The notes under the pieces were generated by a model. The model was not told the DNA's origin. It ran no database searches and saw nothing but the letters and a program-made list of their open reading frames with translations. Shown one piece after another: positions 55,265-64,000 of a stretch of DNA of 64,000 nt. The stretch spans positions 186,001-250,000 of the forward strand of contig CATKHK010000053.1 in the NCBI GenBank assembly GCA_949751835.1. Reading direction: 5' to 3'. The position numbers were made by a program, and so were the translations under genes. This stretch comes from Blepharisma japonicum. Taxonomy: Eukaryota; Ciliophora; Heterotrichea; Heterotrichida; Blepharismidae. The stretch's first letter is position 1; each line of letters starts with the position of its first letter.

Positions 55265-57271
55265 TTATGCTGATAGTTCTATATCTCTAGGCATGTGATT
55301 TTCTAACTCAATATAGCTTGATATTGCTACTAGCTTCGCCTCAACAGGAGAAATCAGTTCTGTTTTATCTACTGTTTCTACTACATGAATTGACCTGAAC
55401 ACAGGTGGGAATAATATGAAATTTTCTCCATGTCCAGGTTCTAATGGCTCGACCCCACGAGATTTTTCATATTTTCCAATTAATTGGTACTTCACGTCTT
55501 CGTCATAATCTCTTGACATTTCGCCTTTAACTTCTTGCCAAAACTCTGCCGAGTTATACTTCAATCCTAGCTTTATGAGGTCTGCACAAGCCAGTCTTAT
55601 ATTATTCACTGGATCTTTTGAAATTTCTTCAATGTTTTCTTTAAAATTTTCTATAAAAAGTTCATAGTCCATACACAAACTTTTTGCTGATTCAACAAAT
55701 CCAATTCTTATATGACAATTTGAATCCTTTGCAATATTTTTGATTAAATTTATATAATTTTCTCCTTGCTTTTGGTTTATCATAAAAAGTGCAATATTTC
55801 CTAAACTCCTGCAAGCTTTTTTCCTTACAATATTAACATTATCTCTGCATAGATTTTGAATTATATTGAAAATTTCACCATTAAGAATATCTCTATTATA
55901 TACTGGAATCAACTCATGCAATTCTCCTGCAATAAGTTCACGGACTCTTCAATTGTTTGAGTCCGCCATTTCTTTAAAATAAACCAAAAATTTTTCTTTG
56001 ATTTGTGGGTCTTTTACTTCTACTAAAAATTTAGCCAGAATGCTCAAGGTTTTGGATTTTGTTGACTCATTTTTAATAAAATCTTCTAAAAAGTCAACTA
56101 AATCTTTTTCTGCTGCTTCAGATCCTAAAATTTTGGCTATTTCATGCAAAGAAGAAGCAATACATATTTTTGTTTTATATTCTGATGTACAGAGCTTCAT
56201 AAATAATTTTTTCAAGTCATTCCAAGACTCTTTACCCAATTTCAACAAAACACCTGGGAAATAGAACGCTCGGAAGTAAGCTGCATCAGTTGTATCTGGA
56301 ACAGTACAATAAGTTTTTATTAACTTTTCTGGAATTTCGCCTTTGAAATAGACTATTACTTGTGGAAGAAGATTTTGGGATTCTTGCTGGACCCATTTTG
56401 ACTTATCTTTTAAAAATTTATAAAAAACTGGTAAAATGAACTTGTTTAGGGTTTCTGCGTCACAGACCTTGAAAAAAGGGATAATTGCTTCCGAGCAAGC
56501 TTTCCTTATACCCCAATTTCCATCTTGTGAAAGAGTTAAGAACATTTGGATTATTTCATCTTTTACATATTCATAAGGAAAAGTTTCGCACGCAGTTCCT
56601 AGTACTCCAATTAAGCTCTTTTTAATTTTGATTGAGTTGCTTTGTATTAATCTTTCGAGCGGCTCTGCAATATAAAGTTGCCAAACCCCAATTCCATGTG
56701 TTTTCATTAACCCTTTGACTAAATCAATCCCAATTGCTATATCTTCTTCATTATTTTCATCTTTCAGCATTTCATTAATAATATCAGACAGCTCGCTTTG
56801 AATTAATTCAAAGCTCATTAATGACGCAATTGACAACAAATTATCAACCATTGCCTTTGACACTTCAATTTCATCTGATAAAAGTTTTTTTATTACTGGG
56901 ATGATTCCTTTGCTTATAGCTTGAAAGTTTCGAGTTTCCTGGACAAAAAATGAGGTTAAATCAGGGATTTTGGAAGCCAGCAAAATTTTTATTTCGTTTG
57001 ATTCATCTGTAAGAGAATTTATTATAGGAATTATAAATTCTTCAGAGTATGGGCCAAGCTCTCTGCAAGTGTCTGAGATTTCTCTAACAAAATTAATTTT
57101 TTCTGATACCAGCTCGGTTTGGGCATATGTTGCGATTTTGAAGAGTGCGAAATCTATTGAGGGGTCTTGGAATTTTTTAGGAAAGCTACCGAGACCTATC
57201 CCATTGATATCATCGACGTTTAAATAAGATTTAGTGTCTATCACTCCATAGAATAAGTTTGATGCTTCCAT
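55265..57271 (-). CDS. HEAT-repeat protein phosphatase 4 regulatory subunit 1-like (PPP4R1)
   Basis: 668 residues, one frame with TGA-Trp at SNNWRVRELIAGE. HEAT repeats run throughout, for example IDFALFKIATYAQTELVSEK, DGNWGIRKACSEAIIPFFKV, KFLKDKSKWVQQESQNLLPQ, NIVRKKACRSLGNIALFMIN and NNIRLACADLIKLGLKY. The PP2A-A-like repeat consensus with W-x-R-x-A appears twice. The N-terminus and the spacing fit PPP4R1 (which is related to the PP2A A scaffold) better than the A subunit itself, which would be about 590 residues and more regular. It would target PP4 or a PP2A-like catalytic subunit. That the window also holds a PP2A B'' subunit is notable but distant. Confidence 0.82.
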
Positions 57272-57299
57272 AATTAAACTAATATGGAGAAAGCAACTC

Positions 57300-57420
57300 T
57301 AAGTCGGCAACATTCCTGAAGCATTCCTTGGTGCATGTTTTAAAACAAAAAGGTTGACCATGTGGTCTGTGGGCCTAAAAGAGGAACCTCCGGTCTGTGG
57401 CAACACCATAGCGAACTTAA
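57300..57420. ncRNA. Candidate structured non-coding RNA
   Basis: A roughly 120-nt island is markedly richer in G and C than the AT-rich surroundings and is not coding. It contains a perfect hairpin GACCATGTGGTC (57356-57367), a second GAGGAACCTC, and GGTCTGTGG twice (about 57362 and 57392). It starts about 30 nt upstream of the PPP4R1-like start codon. No tRNA, 5S, U-snRNA or SRP motif could be matched with confidence. It could alternatively be a promoter element. Confidence 0.3.
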
Positions 57421-57684
57421 AACGTTATTAACTTAATATAATATGGAGAGAGAATTTTATATGCATGAATATCAATTGATTTATTGCTTAATAAGGCTGA
57501 AATGAGCTTACAGTAATCGTTGAAATATGATTATTAAATAGTTAAAGATTTTTTGTAATATAAAAGCTAATTTTTAAAAAAATCTTTTATTTAATTTATG
57601 AATTGATGTAACTCTATAATAAGTATTTTGTAATCATTAAATTAATAGATAATAGTATTTTGGGCGTTATTTCAAGCTATATAA
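57421..57684. other. AT-rich intergenic stretch, nothing recognised
   Basis: Separates the candidate RNA from the relic. Confidence 0.4.
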
Positions 57685-58095
57685 GGGAAGACAAGTTGAG
57701 TAAAAGGAAAGCGAAACGTATGTTATGATTTCAAGGATATTGGTGCTGATTGTATATTATCTATTTTAATGAAAGACAAAATAGATGAATCAACAATTCA
57801 TGCTATTGTAGAAGAAAAGATAATCCGTGGAGCCGCTTTATAGCTTCTTTACAAAGAAATGAAATGGTGTGGTAGCAGCATAGTGTGATGGACCTTATAT
57901 TTATAATCAAGAACATACGGATATGAAATAAAAATTGAGGCTCTAGAAGTAAAAGGCCAGATTAAGACTTTAGGTCCTTGCAAACAGATTTATCAAATTA
58001 TAAATGATGACGACGAAGTAGTTCTTTTGGCTACAGCCGATGGTGGGTATCGTAAAACGCTGCCTACCTCAAAATTTTTGTTTAATATGATATAA
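57685..58095 (+). pseudogene. Gene relic with two in-frame stops
   Basis: One frame is coding-like from 57685 to a TAA at 58093 (CYDFKDIGADCILSILMKDK, IDESTIHAIVEEKIIRGAAL, then KIEALEVKGQIKTLGPCKQI and DDDEVVLLATADGGYRKTLP) but interrupted by TAG at 57841 and TAA at 57904. No 15- or 16-nt GT-AG intron removes either stop. Protein family not recognised. Two tight GT-AG candidates of 17 nt exist nearby but break the frame further. This is either a pseudogene or a gene with unusual intron length. Confidence 0.4.
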
Positions 58096-58276
58096 ATATA
58101 TTTCTCATATTTAATTCAGCCATTAATTTTTACTTGATCACTTTTGAGTGCAATAATTTTCATTCATGGATATATAATTTGATAAATATTCATATTTAAC
58201 TCTTTATTCATTGAGGAAGCTTTATAATTTCTAATATAAAATTATGATAATTAGAAAATTATCATTAGTTTCAAAA

Positions 58277-59791
58277 CTACAAAATGTTTTTCCTTCCTTG
58301 CCTACTAGCATGAGATTTTAAAATTTTTCCACTTAATTCTGGAGTTAAGCAAAGCCTCGTTTTTGATGGAGATGTTGACTGCGAATATCTTGAAGATGTC
58401 GATGGTCTTAATTTCGCATTACTTTCATTTGGAAACAACTTTGTAAATGATTCATTATTATCAATAAAACTTGCATTATGAGCTCGAACGCTTGATTCTT
58501 GTGCATATAATCTATTTCTGCTCTCATATCTTGCACTTTTATTTTCTTCGGTGTTTAATCTTGTTCCATACCTGCTTTCTAATGTCTCAAGCCTTGAATG
58601 ACATCTACTTTCTGGTGTGTCAAGTCTTGATGTGCATCTGGTTTCCATTTCTCTATACGAATAAGGGTCTTTTCGTACATTTCCAGCGTGATCTAATATT
58701 TTTCTAGCACTAATTGTAGTGAATTGTTGTTGAAGTTTATTTTTTTCTACTTCTTTTAGGCATTCAATTCTTTTCGAAAGCCATTCCTCATGAGCACCTT
58801 GCTGTGTGCCCAAAAACCCTCAGGTTTCTGGGTTTGGGATCCTTTTTTTTAGTTCTTTATCAGAGATTACATAGACTTCTCCAAGAAGTGAGCTGCAAAT
58901 GCAAGTGACAGGCCGCTTAGGACGCTCATTAATGACATCTTCTAAGCCAAAAAATTCGCCTTGCTGCTTGACAAGTATTTGTAGGTCTTTACTTTTTCTT
59001 ACTTTATTTGGGGAATGTTTTAATAGGTTAAGTGCCATCTCCAGCCTTGGATTTATATATTCTCCAGCTTTTTGCTCTTTTTCATATGAAATTGTATGTT
59101 TCTGTGTAAATTTAAATTCTCCTGATTTTATTACATAAACTTTGTCAACTGTATCTCCTTCTTTAAATACTGTTTGTCCTCTGTAAAAACTTTCATATTT
59201 AAAATAATAGCTCAGTTTCGATAGAGCATTTTTAGCCCATTTTTTGAATTCCGGTAATGATTGTAAAAAATTTAGCTTTGCATTGAACCTTTTTTCATGA
59301 ATCGTTCCAATCAGAGCTGTGTAATCTGATTTTTTTAGAATCGCGACTATTGTAGGTTCTGCACATTGAATACTTGCGGATCGTGGCATTCCTCTTAGTA
59401 ACGACAATTCTCCAAATGATGATCCAGGGCCCATGGTGTCTACGCATTGAAGATTGTCTGATTTAAAAATAGGCAGAGAGCTCGTTATTGCAGATCTTGG
59501 AAACTTTTTAGTAGGCGGAACCAAGATCTTCACTTTTCCACGAATTACTATACAAAAAGTATCTCCAGCTTCACCAATATGGAAAATATAATCACCTCTT
59601 TCGTATTCCGCGTACATAAGAACTCTGCAGCAACCACGATGAATCGATTCTCCATCTTCATTGTCTAATGAACTGAAGAGCTTAATTGATTTGGTAGTTT
59701 CCATGAGCTCGTTTATATCGTCTTGTGATCTTGATTCGGGAGTTTTTCGAAGGATATCGACAGCTCTGGATATTGCACTTTCTGTTTCCAT
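58277..59791 (-). CDS. Protein with two cyclic-nucleotide-binding domains
   Basis: 504 residues from ATG 59791 to TAG; one TGA-Trp (NPETWGFLGTQ) joins the two halves. The first CNB domain (about 40-170) has EYERGDYIFHIGEAGDTFCI, VIRGKVKIL and the phosphate-binding cassette FGELSLLRGMPRSASI, with the Glu and Arg that bind cAMP or cGMP. The second (about 200-320) has KYESFYRGQTVFKEGDTVDK, VYVIKSGEFKF and GEFFGLEDVINERPKRPVTC, where the cassette is modified. The remaining 180 residues are basic, Ser/Arg-rich and disordered, with RYESR and SRLDTPESR-like short repeats. It lacks a channel, a kinase domain or the PKA docking region, so it is probably a free cyclic-nucleotide sensor or PKA/PKG partner. 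Confidence 0.88.
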
Positions 59792-60053
59792 TTTCGTTAA
59801 CAACTAAATGTTAAGAAATATTTATTTCTTGTTCAATATATGGAGAGTATATTAAATTATCTAAAAGGGATAGATTTTATCATCACTTTGCTCTTACTTA
59901 ATTTCCTAGTAATTTTATTATTGTTTAATAATAAAACTTGAATATTTTTGTATTTAATTTGATAAAATAAAAAAAATATTCTTCCTTGCAATTTATTTAA
60001 AAAAATCCTATTTTTCCATTCCTTATTTTAATATTAAAAGTAATTTGCAAATT

Positions 60054-61187
60054 ATGGAGTTCTCAGGGATTGTTAAAATCACAGATCTGAACGATTTTTT
60101 GAATCCTTCAGCAAATTGTTCTGTACACTCTTCAATGATTAAAACAAGTCCTACTCAGACAGCTCAAGTGAGTTTAAGTGATTGCTTAGCTTGTAGTGGC
60201 TGCGTTACTTCATCTAGTGCTGTATTTCTTGAGCAACATTCCTTAGAAATTTTTAGAAAAAACCTTGGCCAAATGAGAATGGCAATTTCCCTATCTCAGC
60301 AAACAATTTTTGCAATTTCTAAATATTTCAGTATTTCTCCTCAAGAAGCTTTCAATAAAATATCAGGGAAGCTGAAATCTTTGGGAATAGAGAGAGTGCT
60401 TAATATGAATTTAGCCAGAGATATATCTCTGAATGCAGCATCTCAAGAGTTTCTAGAAAGATTTAAAGAATCACGATTACCGATATTGTGCTCTGAGTGT
60501 CCAGGATTTGTGCTTTTTGCAGAGAAAAAGACAGATGAGTGCATTTTACCCTGTCTTTCGAGGATAAAAACACCAATGATGATACAAATTGAGATAAATT
60601 CATTGCAGGATTTTTATAATGTGACTGTGATGCCTTGCTTTGATAAAAAATTAGAAGCGGTAATGGAAAAAGGAGTTGATTTGGTGCTCACAACTACTGA
60701 GTTGTTAGAGTTTCTGAATGAAAATGACTTTCTAAACGCCATTCCCGATCCTGAAGCACCTATCTTCTATTCCTCTACAAAGCATAAATCTGGATCACTT
60801 GGATATGGAGAGTTTATTTTTATAAAAGCTTGTGAAGATCTTTATGGTGAGATCCCAACAATCGAAATTAAAACAACTAGAAGAAGAGATTTATTAGAAA
60901 TGGAATACCGTGATCTGAAATTTTGCTTTGCAAGTGGATTTCAGAATATTCAAAACATTGTAAGAATGGTTAAGCAAGGAAAGCTTAACTATTCGTATGT
61001 AGAAATTATGGCTTGTCCTACTGGATGCTTGAATGGTGGAGGCCAGCCAAGATTCGACCGAGAAGTTCTTGGAACTCTTGAATCTTCAATTTCTCAATTT
61101 TATAATGAAGAAATTCAAGAGCTTCCTGCATGCTCAAATGTATTTAGAGATTTCAAGCCTTTGGATGTCAATACATTAATATGGTAA
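60054..61187 (+). CDS. NAR1/NARFL-like cytosolic Fe-S assembly protein
   Basis: 377 residues from ATG 60054 (MEFSGIVKITDLNDFLNPSA), no intron. N-terminal cluster cysteines: one near residue 22 plus C-x2-C-x2-C in SDCLACSGC (about 43-49). H-cluster-type cysteines: SECPGF (about 149), VMPCFDKK (about 194), and MACPTGCLNGGGQ (two Cys, about 320-324). This is the Fe-hydrogenase-like Nar1/IOP1/NARFL family of the cytosolic Fe-S assembly (CIA) pathway, not a hydrogenase, since the DxxL.. context and lack of other Fe-S domains fit CIA. It is shorter than the human protein; a helical segment before YNVTVMPC is reduced. Confidence 0.9.
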   Translation: MEFSGIVKITDLNDFLNPSANCSVHSSMIKTSPTQTAQVSLSDCLACSGCVTSSSAVFLEQHSLEIFRKNLGQMRMAISLSQQTIFAISKYFSISPQEAFNKISGKLKSLGIERVLNMNLARDISLNAASQEFLERFKESRLPILCSECPGFVLFAEKKTDECILPCLSRIKTPMMIQIEINSLQDFYNVTVMPCFDKKLEAVMEKGVDLVLTTTELLEFLNENDFLNAIPDPEAPIFYSSTKHKSGSLGYGEFIFIKACEDLYGEIPTIEIKTTRRRDLLEMEYRDLKFCFASGFQNIQNIVRMVKQGKLNYSYVEIMACPTGCLNGGGQPRFDREVLGTLESSISQFYNEEIQELPACSNVFRDFKPLDVNTLIW

Positions 61188-61233
61188 TGCTTTATTAACT
61201 TTTCCACTATTATTTATACTTTAATCTAAATTA

Positions 61234-63478
61234 TTACTCAAATAGCTTAGGATAATTCTGCTTAATCTCATCAAAATTCTTGCAAATGCAATATTCCGCA
61301 TTAATATTATTCTCCCTGCTCAAATTTTCACATGGCCCTGCATATGCATCTTTTCTGCTGATCCCAATAGTTTTAATTCTAATTCTATAATCTAAATATA
61401 CAGAAGGTATTGCAGCACCTTGCCCTCCTATATTTCGTAATATCGAAGTTCTTTGGCTTGATCCTACAAGAGCATACACTTCAAACAATGCGTTTTCGCT
61501 TTCATTCACATTAAACTGTATTTGGATTTCCTCTAAAACTGATGTTAATTGTAACCCAAAAGCTTTTTGTATGGATTTTAATGTTAATTTTTGGCAGATA
61601 GAGTTTCCCATAAAACTTGTAGGCGTAAAAACTTCAGAATTAATGGCCACAATAGTTTCTGTGACTATTCTTTTTAGTAGACTATTTAGCTCATCGTCAG
61701 AATTAAGATCGTAATATGATGAGTCAATTTCTTTGAGGACTAAGCATGAACAATGAAGAGGATGGATACCCACGTCATAGCAAGTTCTGTTTCCGTTCAC
61801 TTTTTGATTGAAAAGCACGACATATGGCTTGCTGTATGGCTCATCATATACTGGATACTCGATATCGTATGGGAGCCCTGAAAGAAAGAGGCTAGTTGGT
61901 CGTAGATCAATTTTTGTAGTAAGACTCTTTGCGTTGTGAGCTAAAGAATCATAAGAGTATGGGATTCGATCAAGCAGCGAATTAGATGCAATCAAAAATA
62001 GAGATGGAAGCTTAACTTCTTGGTAAGCTTCTATATCTTTGAACCAGTTTCCATATCTCATTCCATGGTCTGCATGCAAATATATTACCACATCATGGGT
62101 GTTTTCGTATTCTCTTAAGTAATTTTTAAGGAAATTACTTAAATCTGGGTCAAGAGTTGTAGCATGAAGCCCTGTTTCTTCGTGAGCTGTGTTTATATGA
62201 ATGTAAATCCATTGATTAAGATCCTTATACAAATTTGTGAATTCTTTTGTATAATTAAGGATATAATAATGGGACATGTGTTCTCCCATGCATCTCTGAA
62301 CAGTATTTTGTTTCCTCATTTTGAGATCCATAAATTCAAACCCTGCACAATAAAATGACCTTGTCATGTGATCAGCTTGAGGATATCTTCCTATTGACTT
62401 TGGAAAATAATAATCACAGTCTTCAAAGCCTAGATAAGTGATGTAACCCATATCTCTGAACTTGTTTCATAGAGCAGCTGGGCCGAGATAATCTTTCAAA
62501 GGTGGATTTTCATGTATTTTTACATTGGTGTGGTCTATATAGAGTATTACTTCCAAAAACAGGAACCATGTTTTCAACTGATGTAGCTCCAAATACGTTG
62601 TGAATTTTGAAGTCAAATATTGAATATTTTGAGTTTCCAAGGGAGTTCAATAATTCGACTGTTTTTGGCAGTTTTCTGAAAAAATGACGTCGAGAAAAGC
62701 TATCTATAGTTAACATAAAAACTATTTGAGGCCTGTGAAACACTCCAGTTTTATCAGATAGTTCCTTCATTCTTTCCTTAGTTCTATTGTAAGCTGTTTC
62801 GTTAAATCTTGGCATATAAATAGCGCCATTTCACTTTTTCCCATCACAAGATCCAATAGCAAATTCTTCATTATGCTTAAGTGTGACTGGGCCATCATAT
62901 TCTTTTTTTTCCCACATTTTGGCCATTTCTTGCTTCATAAAAAGAGAATTTTTCGACCTCTTTGGTTCTAAAATGTAAAATCCTTTGCTTTTCCCGTCAC
63001 ATTCCATTGTAAATTTGTTCTGAGAAAGATCAAAAGCCATCGTTGGCGCATTTTCAGTTAAAATATCACAGCTGGGGTACTCGTGAGGAGGAAACACCCT
63101 TTCACCTTCCTTTACTGAATATCCAAAAATCTCAGGCACGCAATAAGCTCCCTCATGGCTTTCATACAGCTTATCAGTATCATTTATGGAGAATTCTTTC
63201 TGTGTCAGATTTCTGGCTAAAAACTCTTCGTTGCTTATATATGAGTTTCATGAGCAATTCGCTGTGCATAAAGGATCTTGATTAGGAGAATCGTCTATGC
63301 TCCCTTTCTAAATAAAAGTTACTTTATAAGACGGAGTTGTGGTGCGGATATTTTTATTGGAAGCATTATATTTTTCAGGGAATCGCTCGCGGAAGTATTC
63401 AAGTGGTTCTGGGATGTAAATAACGAGCCAAACCACATAGATTGCTATTAGAAATGTTATGACTTTTGCTGGTTCCAT
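61234..63478 (-). CDS. DUF229 (alkaline-phosphatase/sulfatase-like) membrane protein
   Basis: 737 residues in three exons with introns at 63308-63322 (15 nt, GTAACTTTTATTTAG) and 62535-62550 (16 nt, GTAATACTCTATATAG). ATG 63478 begins a signal anchor (VITFLIAIYVVWLVIYI). Motifs of the alkaline-phosphatase fold family: IVFMLTIDSFSRRHFFRKLP, SVENMVPVFG, YLHADHGMRYGNWF, and acidic LFLSGLPYD. The luminal domain has Cys pairs and N-glycosylation sites. DUF229 proteins are presumed luminal or surface esterases or sulfatases; the substrate is unknown. A second copy begins to appear at 63901-64000, so this is a tandem family. Confidence 0.85.
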
Positions 63479-63900
63479 AAATGACAAAATAATTATGGAT
63501 TAATTTGTATAACATGAGAGAAAACATATGAAAAGTTTATTGATAAATATTGGTTTATATTAAGATGAGGTTTAAGTTGAAGAAATTGAGAAATCCAAAA
63601 TCCCTTTTTTCTCTACCCATATTTTCACTGATAACAAAATTTTCTCTAACATTATATTTATTATGTATAAAATATGATCGGCTGTTACAATAATTTAATA
63701 TATCAAGAAGATAATAAATTGGTGCATAATTTGTATAGTAAAAAGAATATTTAGTTGTGTTCACATTGCTGCATTAAAAAGCAAAAAATTATAAATTTCA
63801 TCAATAATTTGATTTGCCTCCTTAATCACTAGCTCTACACTTTTTTATTCTATATAAACATTTTTATTCTATTATAATTTGCTTTTTCTTAAATATGAAA
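63479..63900. other. AT-rich intergenic stretch, nothing recognised
   Basis: Lies between two DUF229 copies. A 69-codon minus-strand frame at 63555-63764 is Tyr/Asn-rich noise. No feature is seen. Confidence 0.5.
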
Positions 63901-64000
63901 TTATTGAAAAAATTTTGGATATTTCTGCTTAATTTCTTCAAAGTCTTTGCAAATGCAATATTCTGCGTTAATACCATTTGCTCTGCTCAAATTTTCACAC
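63901..64000 (-). CDS. 3' end of a second DUF229 gene, truncated by window
   Basis: The last 32 codons before TAA at 63901-63903 match the C-terminus of the gene at 61234-63478 (CENLSRANGINAEYCICKDF against CENLSRENNINAEYCICKNF, then EEIKQKYPKFFQ against DEIKQNYPKLFE). It is a tandem paralogue in the same direction whose remainder lies beyond the window. Confidence 0.88.
   Translation of the reverse strand, partial: CENLSRANGINAEYCICKDFEEIKQKYPKFFQ

Noticed and set aside
57375-57400. GAGGAACCTCCGG resembling the conserved core of RNase P RNA
   Set aside because: Only one block matches; the partner conserved regions cannot be found in the AT-rich flanks.
1-64000. tRNA, 5S, CRISPR, transposase or integrase
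   Set aside because: Scanned for B-box-like GGTTCGA-type motifs in non-coding gaps, regular spaced repeats and transposase-like proteins; none convincing.

Overview
The window reads as macronuclear-type chromosome sequence from a heterotrich ciliate, most likely Blepharisma or a close relative. Three features point there. (1) TGA is a sense codon for tryptophan: more than twenty genes carry in-frame TGA, paralogues align TGA with TGG, and every complete gene ends in TAA or TAG. (2) The spliceosomal introns are extremely short; I can place twelve, nine of 15 nt and three of 16 nt, all starting GTA and ending AG. (3) The DNA is AT-rich and gene-dense, genes are mostly uninterrupted, gaps are often below 50 nt, and the housekeeping genes are eukaryotic (RPL9, RPL35, RPS16, histone H2A, UFD1, NudC, NAR1/NARFL-like). 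The match to Blepharisma rests on recalled knowledge of its reported code and introns, not on a search.

Layout. 1-6.9 kb: two divergent paralogues of a four-module redox membrane protein (DOMON, cytochrome b561, cytochrome b5, NAD(P)H reductase), then a PP2C phosphatase. 7-13 kb: two divergent paralogues of an unrecognised family flanking a CRAL-TRIO (Sec14-like) gene. 12.9-20.6 kb: PP2A B'' subunit, cytosolic carboxypeptidase, FYVE-like coiled-coil protein, RPL9, and a MAP3K-like kinase with a lipidation-type N-terminus. 20.8-27.2 kb is an accessory-looking stretch: a decayed F-box-like pseudogene beside its intact paralogue (with a 9-nt coding repeat), three related C2H2 zinc-finger genes, and a 16-nt minisatellite. 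28-31 kb: two degenerate Rab-like GTPases and a universal-stress-protein gene with three micro-introns.

31-42 kb: a FAIM-like protein with NPF/DPF endocytic motifs, a CaMKK-like kinase with DFT in place of DFG, UFD1, a kelch protein, a long coiled-coil protein, two hypothetical proteins and a TPR protein. 42-50.7 kb: RPL35, a half-size ABCA transporter, RPS16, an ANP32-like protein, an H2A whose tail ends DQEL, a small membrane protein, and a TMEM230-like gene sharing a 37-nt intergenic start region with NudC. 50.8-64 kb: a large TPR protein, a small Cys-rich protein, a YANK/STK32-like kinase, a PPP4R1-like HEAT protein, a gene relic, a protein with two cyclic-nucleotide-binding domains, a NAR1/NARFL-like Fe-S protein, and a DUF229 (sulfatase-like) gene followed by the 3' end of a second copy.

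Together the genes are mostly signalling (four kinases, PP2C, PP2A/PP4 regulators, GTPases, cyclic-nucleotide sensing), cytoskeleton (CCP, NudC, coiled coils) and housekeeping. I see no operon logic and no transposase or CRISPR. The notable biology is the code, the micro-introns, the repeated pattern of divergent paralogue pairs, and several regulatory proteins with altered catalytic residues.
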